Assembly: GCA_012729835.1 (NCBI GenBank)
Contig: JAAYCK010000029.1
Location: 1-53,368, forward strand
Reading direction: 5' to 3'
DNA: 53,368 bases
From: Syntrophomonadaceae bacterium
GTDB taxonomy: Bacteria; Bacillota; Syntrophomonadia; Syntrophomonadales; Syntrophomonadaceae
Both the position numbers and the translations under genes were made by a program. Each line of letters opens with the position of its first letter. The first letter of the stretch is position 1. This document shows positions 1-8,087 of the stretch, in pieces. The notes below the pieces were generated by a model. It ran no database searches. It was not told the origin of the DNA and worked only from the letters and a program-made list of their open reading frames with translations.

Positions 1-40
1 GAACTGTCACCAAGAGGGCTGCAGCATCCGCTTACCCTGT

Positions 41-68
41 TGCTTCTAAAAAATCATACAGGTATAAT
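41..68 (+). promoter_or_regulatory. Putative vegetative promoter of purC
   Basis: A TTGCTT box (41-46) lies 16 bases before a perfect TATAAT (63-68). The -10 sits about 30 bases upstream of the chosen purC ATG at 100. The -35 is only a partial match, so this is a likely but unproven sigma-A-type promoter. Confidence 0.45.
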
Positions 69-99
69 TTTAGCAGTTATTTATGAGAGGAAAGTGATC

Positions 100-783
100 A
101 TGAGATTAGTTTATACGGGTAAAACCAAGAACGTATATCAACTTGAAAACGGCAATTATTTGCTGCAGTTCAAAGATGATGCCACGGGAGAGAACGGGGT
201 CTTTGATCCTGGTTCCAATACGGTGGGACTGACGATTGAAGGAGCTGGCCGAGCCGGATTGCGCCTGACCAAATTCTTTTTTGAGGCATTAAAAGAGCAG
301 GGCATCCCGACCCATTACGTCGATGCCGATATTGAAGCGGCTACTATGACTGTCAAACCAGCTGTTCTGTTTGGCAAGGGTTTGGAGGTTATCTGCCGTT
401 ATCGCGCCGTAGGCAGCTTCCTGCGCCGCTATGGTGATTATGTTCAAGAGGGACAGGCGCTGGATGCCTTTGTTGAAGTAACATTAAAGGATGATGATCG
501 CGGTGATCCGCCGATCACTGATGACGCACTGGAAATGCTCGGTATTCTCTCGAAAGACGAATACCAGGTGTTGAAGAAGCTTACTCGGCAGATAGGCGCG
601 GTAATCAAGGCGGAACTGGGCAAGAAGGGTATAGAGTTGTACGATATCAAATTCGAATTTGGCCGCGTAGGAGACAACCAGGAAATCATCCTGATCGACG
701 AAATCTCCGGCGGCAATATGCGTGCATTTAAGGACGGACAGCACATTCAACCCCTGGACCTGGAAAAACTCATGCTGGGGTAA
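100..783 (+). CDS. purC: Phosphoribosylaminoimidazole-succinocarboxamide synthase (SAICAR synthetase)
   Basis: This enzyme joins aspartate to CAIR using ATP, giving SAICAR in de novo purine synthesis in the cytoplasm. The 227-residue protein has the family's usual compact length. It opens with the lid segment around YTGKTKNVYQ, carries the CRYRAVGSFLRRYG segment near residues 106-119, and ends with the conserved DEISGGNMRAFKDGQ block. The reading frame stays open upstream to position 40, but the ATG at 100 follows an AGGAAAGTG ribosome site and starts where family members start, so I chose it. It stands alone here rather than inside a visible pur operon, and the next gene is unrelated. Family assignment is secure from the motifs. 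Confidence 0.95.
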   Translation: MRLVYTGKTKNVYQLENGNYLLQFKDDATGENGVFDPGSNTVGLTIEGAGRAGLRLTKFFFEALKEQGIPTHYVDADIEAATMTVKPAVLFGKGLEVICRYRAVGSFLRRYGDYVQEGQALDAFVEVTLKDDDRGDPPITDDALEMLGILSKDEYQVLKKLTRQIGAVIKAELGKKGIELYDIKFEFGRVGDNQEIILIDEISGGNMRAFKDGQHIQPLDLEKLMLG

Positions 784-1175
784 ACCCTGACAAACGGGAG
801 GCGATGGCTTAGGTGTCATTGCTGTGAGAACGCGGCCATCTTAAATACTAAATATATATGTGCTTAGTAGTATTAATCCGAGGCTGTCTTATTTGATAAG
901 CTCCCCTTTGAGTAGACACCTGAAATAACAAGAAATCAGGAGTACTAAGAGGGGAGTTTTTCTATGGGCAAACGAGGAATTCCAGCTTTCAGCGCTGGAT
1001 AAAATCAGCTTCACCATTTGAGGATGCCTGATGTTAAATGTGCAGAGAAACCACTTTTTCGAAATACAAAATGTACTTTATTGTCCTGAAATATGTTCGG
1101 GAGTGATATTATTAAGGTGAAAGATTTTATTCCCAGAACCAAGAATCATTATCGCTATACATAGCAGGGTGAGAA
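784..1175. other. 392-base non-coding stretch between purC and the DUF4157 gene
   Basis: No credible gene was found. It holds a nested hairpin with a T-run (901-961). Just after that comes a short reading frame beginning ATGGGCAAACGAGG at 964 and stopping after 12 codons, which resembles the start of an IS3-type orfA with a frameshift. A weak promoter-like pair (TTGTCC 1081-1086 with TATTAT near 1107) precedes the downstream gene. Confidence 0.5.
901..961 (+). terminator. Nested hairpin with T-run, probable terminator downstream of purC
   Basis: Three stacked stems pair in order: CTCCCC (901-906) with GGGGAG (951-956), AGTA (911-914) with TACT (943-946), and CCTGA (919-923) with TCAGG (936-940). 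TTTTTC follows directly. It lies about 120 bases after purC. It could instead be the left end of a decayed insertion sequence. Confidence 0.5.
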
Positions 1176-2981
1176 ATGCGAAAGGGGTTAGATGATACCA
1201 TGTCAGAACATAAAAAAATTGAGCGATCATCAGTTAAACAGCCTCAGCCAGGCAAGCAATCTAATACTGTTCAACAAAACCCTTTAATCCCTGAGTCAAT
1301 ATTACTAAAAGCCCAACTTGGCACGAACACTTTATCATCCCATGATGTTATGCAGTTACAAAGCTTAATCGGGAACCGGGCCGTGCGCCAGCTATATGCA
1401 AAAACCAAAGGATCTGAAGAAGCGCCAGTCCAAAGGCAAGCCAACCAAACCGGACTCCCGGATAACCTCAAAGCGGGGATCGAAGGCTTATCGGGCATCG
1501 CTATGGATGATGTCACTGTGCATTACAATTCATCGGTCCCCAGTACTCTGCAGGCCTATGCCTATACCCAGGGCAGTGACATACACGTAGCCCCGGGACA
1601 GGAAAGACACCTCCCCCATGAAGCCTGGCACGTGGTTCAGCAGAAGCAGGGTCGGGTGACTCCTACTATGCAAATGAGGGGTTTCAATATAAACGATGAT
1701 ACGTCACTGGAAAGGGAAGCTGATACCATGGGCAGCCGCGCATTATCAAGTGATAACGAACTTTCTGCGCAGCGCCCGATACAAAGAGCAAGCAAGCCGG
1801 TTGTTCAGAGATGGCAAACCGAAGAGGTTCTGGCTGCCAAAACGGTGCCCTGGGGCAGTACATCCAATGTTACAACTATTGGCGATCCTGACCGCCATGT
1901 TTGTTTTTTCTTTGACGGCGGGGGCGACCCGCTGGTAGTAAAGGTGGGTAATGCGGCCCAGGAAGATGCCGGGCTGTATGATCTTATCGCCGATATGCAG
2001 GAGACTATGGGTATAGCCTCTGCCAGAATGTTCAAGGCGGATGATAAAGAACGGGAACAGATTGTCACTGCCATTAAGACCAAGGCAGACCTGAGCAGCT
2101 TTAAAAAAATGGGATTGAACATGAGAGATACCATAGCCGAAAAGAAGGTCGGTACGGACCACAAGTGGAATGCCGCCGTGGCTTCACACAAACGAGCCAT
2201 CAATAATAGAGTGGAGGGGTTTGCATCCGGTCCGATATATGTTAGTTCCTTCGCCAAGGGGGTTGACGGAGATAAACTGGCTGAACGAGCCAGAAACAAT
2301 ATGCTTAATCGGGGCAACGCACAGGATAATCAGAAGGATATCTTTTATTATCTGAAGGATGCCGAGTATATGAAAAAGGTGGGCAAACTGACAGCAATCG
2401 ATTGCTTCATGGGATTTGAGGACCGGGCTTTATCAGGCAACATTGGCAACTGGATGACGGGCGATACTGGACAGCTCACCCTGATCGATAATATCGACAA
2501 CAAACTAAAAAGCCTGTGGCAAACTAATCAGAGCAACGAATATCGTGAAGATATCATCGAGAAAATAAAACCGGAGAATATCTTCAAGACGGCCAAAGAA
2601 GTCTACGAACAAATATTGGATCGGGTATATGGGGATTTTGCGGTCATGGAAAAGGAGGAGCTCAAGAAAAGCCAGGGAGAAATTGCGGCTATGCGAGCAT
2701 CGACCAAAGCTAAGATTAAAGAAAAGTATAACTTTAAAGCAATACTGGAGCAGAATAAGATTGCCATAACCTATATCCGAACAGGCCTGCTGGAGGGCAG
2801 AAATGCCTTAAATAAATTTGCAAATAGTATTGACGGAGAGTGGGCCAACAAACGGCAGTCCATGCTGGACAATGCGACCGCCCGTACCAATCAGGACAAA
2901 GCAGACCACCCCAATGATCCCGCCTACGCTAATATTGATTACCGGGCTCGATTGCTGGAGAGAATAAGCCACATGGGTTAA
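1176..2981 (+). CDS. DUF4157-leader protein with actin-fragmin/PI-kinase-like C-terminal domain (putative injected effector)
   Basis: This 601-residue protein has a low-complexity Gln/Ser-rich N-terminus, then a DUF4157 domain (about residues 90-170) with the metallopeptidase-like motif H148-E-A-W-H152. DUF4157 is known as a leader on cargo of extracellular contractile injection systems. The region from about 215 to 450 resembles the actin-fragmin kinase/PI4-kinase/HipA fold: LVVKVGN with candidate ATP-binding Lys256, then GKLTAIDCFMGFEDR with Asp416, N422-IGN425, and a metal-binding-like LTLIDN with Asp438. The last 150 residues are highly charged and probably helical. A GGTGAG ribosome site precedes the ATG at 1176; ATG 1200 is a weaker alternative. 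No injection-system gene lies in the window. Kinase activity and any toxin role are inferences. Confidence 0.75.
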   Translation: MRKGLDDTMSEHKKIERSSVKQPQPGKQSNTVQQNPLIPESILLKAQLGTNTLSSHDVMQLQSLIGNRAVRQLYAKTKGSEEAPVQRQANQTGLPDNLKAGIEGLSGIAMDDVTVHYNSSVPSTLQAYAYTQGSDIHVAPGQERHLPHEAWHVVQQKQGRVTPTMQMRGFNINDDTSLEREADTMGSRALSSDNELSAQRPIQRASKPVVQRWQTEEVLAAKTVPWGSTSNVTTIGDPDRHVCFFFDGGGDPLVVKVGNAAQEDAGLYDLIADMQETMGIASARMFKADDKEREQIVTAIKTKADLSSFKKMGLNMRDTIAEKKVGTDHKWNAAVASHKRAINNRVEGFASGPIYVSSFAKGVDGDKLAERARNNMLNRGNAQDNQKDIFYYLKDAEYMKKVGKLTAIDCFMGFEDRALSGNIGNWMTGDTGQLTLIDNIDNKLKSLWQTNQSNEYREDIIEKIKPENIFKTAKEVYEQILDRVYGDFAVMEKEELKKSQGEIAAMRASTKAKIKEKYNFKAILEQNKIAITYIRTGLLEGRNALNKFANSIDGEWANKRQSMLDNATARTNQDKADHPNDPAYANIDYRARLLERISHMG

Positions 2982-3024
2982 ATATAGCCAATTACGGGAA
3001 CAAGTACTTATGATGAAAAGGCAA

Positions 3025-3059
3025 GAGGTATCAAGAAGTATTTTCTTGATACCTCGAAT
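3025..3059. terminator. 13-bp hairpin between convergent genes
   Basis: GAGGTATCAAGAA (3025-3037) pairs perfectly with TTCTTGATACCTC (3043-3055) around a five-base loop. It lies between two convergent genes. T-runs are short on both sides, so it may act as a bidirectional but weak terminator. Confidence 0.6.
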
Positions 3060-3078
3060 AGTTTTATGACGATTCGTT

Positions 3079-3858
3079 TTATGCAAACGCTTTGCCGCGG
3101 CCGGTCATCTGATTGTGCAGGATCATGATAGTCTGGTTACGGTCTTCCATCTTAAGGGCTGCCTCCAAACCGGCGCAGTCAATATTCTGGTTGATGGCTT
3201 CTTTGGTAAGCCGTATAGCCAGGTAACTCTTTTTGGTTATGTCACGCGCCATTTCCAGTGCGGTCGGCAGCAACTGGTCGCGTTCCACACACTTGGAGGC
3301 CAGCCCCAGATTCATGGCTTCATTGGCGTCCATGAAGCGGCCGGTCAGCATGAATTCATAGGCGCGGCCCATGCCGATGATACGGGGCAGGAAGTAGCTG
3401 CAGCTCATGTCGGCTCCGCCGACTCCGGTATTGACATAAAAGGCAGAAAATCTGGCATCCGGAGAAATGATCCTGATATCGGAAGCTAGTACGAAACTGA
3501 AACCAGCACCAGCTGCCGCTCCGTGTACCATGCATATGATAGGCTGGGGAATCTGCCGCATGGCCAGTTCCAGTTCGCCCAGCCGGCTCTGAAAGTCATA
3601 GAAGCCTACGGGTGTCAATTCCTCGGGATATAGATTTTCCACGACATCCAGACCCCCACAAAAGCCTTTTTCGCCAGCTCCGTTCAGCAGGATCACGCGG
3701 GTCTCCACATCGTGTTTGAGTTTAGCCCATAAATCAGTCAGCTCTCTTGTCATCTGATGACTGAGAGAATTAAGCTGCTTGGGCCGGTTCAGGGTGACCA
3801 TCATTATTCCCGGCTCTACCATTTCGATCTTCAGGGTTTCGTAGGAAGTGTAATCCAT
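3079..3858 (-). CDS. Crotonase-superfamily (enoyl-CoA hydratase/isomerase-like) protein
   Basis: The 259-residue cytoplasmic protein has the crotonase fold: the oxyanion-hole segment GEKGFCGGLDV, the second peptide segment HGAAAGAGFSFVLASDIRI, and the family C-terminal helices. Such enzymes act on acyl-CoA substrates. By motif alignment from memory, both catalytic glutamates of true enoyl-CoA hydratases are replaced: the GGCEL position reads AGFSF and the QPEI position reads AFYV. An aspartate in GGADMS aligns with the isomerase-type aspartate of dienoyl-CoA isomerases. It may therefore be an isomerase or thioesterase-like member. The frame extends to 3939, but GAGGAGG lies nine bases before the ATG at 3858, which gives the usual length. 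The substrate is unknown. Confidence 0.85.
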   Translation of the reverse strand: MDYTSYETLKIEMVEPGIMMVTLNRPKQLNSLSHQMTRELTDLWAKLKHDVETRVILLNGAGEKGFCGGLDVVENLYPEELTPVGFYDFQSRLGELELAMRQIPQPIICMVHGAAAGAGFSFVLASDIRIISPDARFSAFYVNTGVGGADMSCSYFLPRIIGMGRAYEFMLTGRFMDANEAMNLGLASKCVERDQLLPTALEMARDITKKSYLAIRLTKEAINQNIDCAGLEAALKMEDRNQTIMILHNQMTGRGKAFA

Positions 3859-4013
3859 TAGGCCGTCCTCCTCATTATTCATCTCTTGTTTGCTATCTTC
3901 TACATGCCGATGGTTATTCCTGCCTGTATTGATTATCATGCCAAGCCGCTTTTATGGAATCGATCAGATGTCATAGACAAATAGGGGCTGGTTTGCCTTA
4001 AATGGGTGAGGGC

Positions 4014-5345
4014 TCATGCCAGACCAGTTCTTTTCAACAGGCGCTGGACAGAGCTGGCGGTTCCAGTATGGATGTCCTCATCATCCAAATGAGTTAAGCG
4101 GCCGTCCTGCCAGAGCACTTGGCCGTCAACGATGGTGGCGGCAACATCTCCGGCCGACGCCTGATAGACCAGGTGGCTGTAAACACTGGCAGCATCCCGG
4201 GGTTGGTGATGCCAGCCTTTTAAATCAATCAGTGCGATGTCAGCCTTTTTGCCGGGTTCCAGGCTGCCAATTTCAGTTTCCATTCCCATAGCCCTGGCCC
4301 CGCCTCGGGTAGCCAGTTCGAAAACCTGCCTGGCCGGCATGCAGCTCGGACCATGCAGGGGCTTTTGTATCAGGGCGGCCAGGCGCATTTCCATGAACAT
4401 CGACATGTTATTGTTGCAGGGGGCCCCGTCAGCTCCCAGTGAAATCCGCGCACCCATTGCTAACAAGTCAGGTATCTTGGCTATGCCCGAGCCAAGTTTG
4501 AGATTGGAACCCGGGCAATGAGCGATATTGGTGCCGGTATCCACTAGCACCCTCATTTCAACCTGGTCCAGATGGATGCAGTGGGCCAATACTGTATTCG
4601 AATTCAGCAATCCCAGGCTATTTAAATACATGATATTGCGATGACCAGTGGCTTTTTCCACCATCGCTATCTCACCGCGATTCTCCGAGGCGTGGCTGTG
4701 AATAGGTATAGCATGCTGCCGGGAGAGAGCCGCCAGTTCAGATAATAGTCCATGAGTGCAGGATACGGCAAAACGCGGACACAAGGCATAATGAATGCGG
4801 AAATTTTCCGCTCCGTTCCAATGCTCCCACAGATCCATACTTTCCTGCAAAGCATCCGTGGGGTTTTCCAGCAAAGTGGGCGGTGCGTCAGTGCCGCAGT
4901 CCATCAGGCATTTCCCGCCCAGGTAACGGATGCCAGCATATTTGACTGCATTCAGCAGGGAATCGGTGTGATGGACTGTCGCCATGTCAATGATGGAGGT
5001 AGTACCGCCGCTCAGCAGTTCGGCGCAGCCCAGCAGGGCTGAGTAGTATATGGATTCGGCATCATGGCTGCCTTCCAGCGGCCAGATACGCAGTTTGAGC
5101 CAATCCAGCAGTTCCAGATCATCAGCCAGGCCGCGGAAGAGGGCTTGACAAAGGTGAGTGTGGGTTTGGATCAGACCGGGGATGACCAGTTTCCCCGCAG
5201 CATTGATAACGGTGATCTCATGGGTGGGGATAGGTTCCGTTCCGCCCACAGCAAGAATGCGGTCCCCATCGATCAGCAGATCACCCTGGATTATTTCACG
5301 GGTATCGTTCATGGTGACTATGGTTCCGTTTTTAATCAGCAACAT
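4014..5345 (-). CDS. mtaD: Amidohydrolase, 5'-methylthioadenosine/S-adenosylhomocysteine deaminase type
   Basis: Members of this metal-dependent hydrolase group deaminate S-adenosylhomocysteine, methylthioadenosine or related nucleosides in the cytoplasm. The 443-residue protein shows the expected metal-site series: HTHLCQALFRG (HxH), HSHASENRGE, LAHCIHLD, and SLGADGAPCNNN with the metal-binding Asp. The C-terminal LEPGKKADIALIDL segment is the usual composite beta domain. A TTG lies three bases further upstream, but GGAGG is better spaced for the ATG at 5345. It is transcribed away from the MATE gene and toward the crotonase gene. Related chlorohydrolase-like or guanine deaminase-like activities cannot be excluded without a structure-based comparison. 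Confidence 0.85.
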   Translation of the reverse strand: MLLIKNGTIVTMNDTREIIQGDLLIDGDRILAVGGTEPIPTHEITVINAAGKLVIPGLIQTHTHLCQALFRGLADDLELLDWLKLRIWPLEGSHDAESIYYSALLGCAELLSGGTTSIIDMATVHHTDSLLNAVKYAGIRYLGGKCLMDCGTDAPPTLLENPTDALQESMDLWEHWNGAENFRIHYALCPRFAVSCTHGLLSELAALSRQHAIPIHSHASENRGEIAMVEKATGHRNIMYLNSLGLLNSNTVLAHCIHLDQVEMRVLVDTGTNIAHCPGSNLKLGSGIAKIPDLLAMGARISLGADGAPCNNNMSMFMEMRLAALIQKPLHGPSCMPARQVFELATRGGARAMGMETEIGSLEPGKKADIALIDLKGWHHQPRDAASVYSHLVYQASAGDVAATIVDGQVLWQDGRLTHLDDEDIHTGTASSVQRLLKRTGLA

Positions 5346-5543
5346 CAAGCTTCCTCCAACTGGGGCAGTCGACTACCCCAGTATGAAATCAATTCATTCT
5401 AAGTTTTCTGATATCTAATATTTACTATACCAGAAAAGGCATAAGGGCTATCCTCATTCCCGGTGATAATAATTAACCTGGCCCTGACATAATCTGATAG
5501 AAGGATTCTTGGGCGGGGAGGGGTAATCATTAATCGCTATGAC

Positions 5544-6938
5544 ATGTTAACCCGTAGTACCGGCTCTCTGCTCATGAAACTCTCCTGGCCGGCCATGGCC
5601 GGCAACGTGATCTATTCACTGTTATGCCTGGTGGAAACGTATTTTGTGAGTTTGCTGGGTGCAGTCCCCCTGGCAGTGATCACCCTAACCATTCCTGTCC
5701 AGATATTTATCACCGCTATAGGCTCGGCAGCCGGGATCGGCTTGACTTCGTACATAGCACGAACCCTGGGGGAGGGGCACAAGAGGGAGGCAGTGAACGC
5801 CGCCTGGCACGGGATTTTTCTTGCAGTGCTAATGGGCTTGCTGATGTGGTGGTTTGGTACCGCCTACCTGGATGAGATGCTGCTCTGGTCCGGGTGCAGC
5901 CGGGAGACTTTCGCTCTCAGCAAAACCTACCTGACCATAATCCTTATTGGATCGCTTGTTACTTTCCTGGCTATCATATTGGCCAATATCATGCAGGGTG
6001 TCGGAGATACGCTGTGGCCAATGCTTACAGGTCTGGGCGGTCTGATAGTAAACGTAGCACTGGATCCGCTGCTTATATTCGGCTGGGGCCCCTTCCCGGC
6101 CCTGGGGCTTTCCGGGGTAGCTATTGCTACTGTGGTCGGTAATTTCTCGGCAGCCGCCCTGACGGTTGGGGTACTTGTTCTACGGCATCCCTTGCTGCTC
6201 AAGATAGATCAGTATTTTTCTATAAACCTGCGAATCCTCATGCCGATTTTGAGGGTGGGGCTGCCAGCCCTGGTCATGGAAATCTCCGCCCTGCTGGTGA
6301 TGATTTTTACTAACCGGGTTTTGGTAGCCTATGGTTCACTGGCGGTTGCGGTCCTGGGGATATTTCTGCGCATTCGCTCATTGGTCTATATGCCCGTTTT
6401 CGGTCTAAATCAGGGCGTTATGCCGGTAGCCGGTTTCGCTTATGGCGGGGGGCTTCCTGACCGGGTAAAGGAAACCATGATCAAGTCATGTACCGTGGCT
6501 TTTGTGCTGATAGCTATCCCCTGGGCCTATATACAGTTCAATCCCTACTGGGTCATGCATTTCTTTTCCCATAATCCATCTCTGACCGAGTTAGGGGTTG
6601 AGAGCCTGCGCTGGGCTACCCTGGTACTTCCTTTGATGGGACCTATAATAATACTTACCGCTATCCTGCAAGCAGTCGACCGGGGCATGGAAGCCATGTG
6701 GCTGTCCCTTTTCCGGCAGATACTCACATTTTTACCCCTGGTGTTGTTCCTGCCTGCCCATATGGGACTCAAAGGGGTGTGGCTGGCTTTCGCCGTTTCC
6801 GAAGCTCTGGCTGCCCTGTTGGGATGCTGGTTCTTCAAAAGGCTATGGCAACAACTGAGCCCACCTCCTCGAGCGCGTCTCCTGATCCTTACACCCGGCT
6901 ATACGGCAGGGCGGATCATGGCCTGGCTGCGCTGGTAA
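5544..6938 (+). CDS. MATE-family multidrug/metabolite efflux transporter
   Basis: The 464-residue integral membrane protein has about twelve hydrophobic segments in two similar halves, as in the MATE (MatE) family of sodium- or proton-coupled exporters. The N-terminal LLMKLSWPAMAGNVIYSLL and the segment GLNQGVMPVAGFAYGGG are typical. It probably exports organic cations or other small molecules; the substrate is not visible. Start choice is odd: the strong GGGGAGGGG ribosome site (5515-5523) sits about 20 bases before the ATG at 5544 but only five bases before an in-frame ATT at 5529. It is separated from its neighbours by about 200 and 126 bases, so it is probably monocistronic. Confidence 0.88.
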   Translation: MLTRSTGSLLMKLSWPAMAGNVIYSLLCLVETYFVSLLGAVPLAVITLTIPVQIFITAIGSAAGIGLTSYIARTLGEGHKREAVNAAWHGIFLAVLMGLLMWWFGTAYLDEMLLWSGCSRETFALSKTYLTIILIGSLVTFLAIILANIMQGVGDTLWPMLTGLGGLIVNVALDPLLIFGWGPFPALGLSGVAIATVVGNFSAAALTVGVLVLRHPLLLKIDQYFSINLRILMPILRVGLPALVMEISALLVMIFTNRVLVAYGSLAVAVLGIFLRIRSLVYMPVFGLNQGVMPVAGFAYGGGLPDRVKETMIKSCTVAFVLIAIPWAYIQFNPYWVMHFFSHNPSLTELGVESLRWATLVLPLMGPIIILTAILQAVDRGMEAMWLSLFRQILTFLPLVLFLPAHMGLKGVWLAFAVSEALAALLGCWFFKRLWQQLSPPPRARLLILTPGYTAGRIMAWLRW

Positions 6939-7064
6939 ATAGCCGTTCTTCTTTTACTTGTTACAGGACCAGGCTTCCTTTATCATGTAAACATAAGATA
7001 ATTAATCAGGAATAATATTGACGCAATAGAGTGATGAAATACTGTTGAGAGTAGAGAGATCACT

Positions 7065-8042
7065 ATGAAGAATGAAAATGTTTACTTCCTGTGGGGGGAA
7101 GAAGCCTATCTGATTGACCAGGAAATTAAAGCGATCCGTCAGCGGATGCAGGAGGCCAGTGGAGAAGAGGTCGAGCTGGTCATGCTGGAAGGGGACGACC
7201 TGAGTCCGGGAGGGCTGCGGAGCAATTTGGAATACTCCTCGCTTTTCGCCGGGCAGCGTTTAGTGGTGGTAAAGCGACCGCCCTGGCTGGGTAAATCCCG
7301 CCGGAAGGTTGCCAAAGCCGATGAATTTAAACAGGTTCTGGATGATTACCTGAAAAAAGTTCATGAGGGTCAGGTAGTAGTAATAACTTCGGCGGAGCAT
7401 GACGGCAGCAACGGAATCGTCAAACTATTGGACAAACAGGCTACTGCAGCGCAGTACAAGACCGCCTCTCCACAATATATCAACAAATGGGCAGCCGATG
7501 AGTTCAAGGCCCGAGGTGGCCAGGTAGCGGCTGACGCAATAAGCCTGTTGGCTCGCAGTGGTCAGGACTTATACTACCTGGAGAATCTTATCGAGAAAAT
7601 CAGCCTGATGTATGGTAAAGCAAAGATTACTGCGGCAGATGTGCAAAGGGAACTGGAGAGCAAGGAGGAGATCAAGGTCTTCAAGCTGACCGACGCCCTG
7701 CTTAATCGCAACATGCCGGCATCTTTTGCGGCTTACTACCAATTACGGGAACAGGGTGAGCACCCGCTGCTCTTTCTGTACATGATCGTACGCCAGTTTA
7801 TCAGCCTGGGTAAAGCCAAGTACTATCAGGAGCAGGGATACAGCAAAGCGGAGATCGTATCAGCTACCGGCATGAAAGAATTCACGGTGCAGAAAATGAC
7901 AAGCTGTGCCCGCCACTTCACCTGGGCGGAGCTGCAGGGTTTTTTCGAACTATTTCTCCAGTTGGATATAACCATGAAGAGCAGCAGTCAGGATGATAAC
8001 ATTTTGATGGAATCCATGATCGTTAAGATATGTGATAGATAA
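7065..8042 (+). CDS. holA: DNA polymerase III delta subunit
   Basis: The delta subunit is the clamp-loader wrench that opens the beta sliding clamp during DNA replication. The 325-residue protein matches the usual length. It begins with NVYFLWGEEAYLIDQEIKAI, the degenerate AAA+ N-domain start typical of HolA, and continues with the LVVVKRPPW and AARSGQDL-like helical segments (LLARSGQDLYYLENLIEKI). In many Firmicutes holA sits directly beside rpsT. Here rpsT lies some 5 kb downstream on the opposite strand, with a block of surface and glycosylation genes between. That suggests an insertion at this conserved boundary. Confidence 0.93.
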   Translation: MKNENVYFLWGEEAYLIDQEIKAIRQRMQEASGEEVELVMLEGDDLSPGGLRSNLEYSSLFAGQRLVVVKRPPWLGKSRRKVAKADEFKQVLDDYLKKVHEGQVVVITSAEHDGSNGIVKLLDKQATAAQYKTASPQYINKWAADEFKARGGQVAADAISLLARSGQDLYYLENLIEKISLMYGKAKITAADVQRELESKEEIKVFKLTDALLNRNMPASFAAYYQLREQGEHPLLFLYMIVRQFISLGKAKYYQEQGYSKAEIVSATGMKEFTVQKMTSCARHFTWAELQGFFELFLQLDITMKSSSQDDNILMESMIVKICDR

Positions 8043-8087
8043 GCCCAGGCTATTCAGCTCACAATACCTGGTGTTTGTCTATAGCAA

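Noticed and set aside
1746-2317. Two antisense frames (138 and 170 codons) inside the DUF4157-kinase gene
   Set aside because: The sense frame shows clear DUF4157 and kinase-like motifs; the antisense products show none.
1176-3060. A full contractile injection system locus
   Set aside because: No sheath, tube, baseplate or AAA+ ATPase genes are present; neighbours are purC and metabolic genes.
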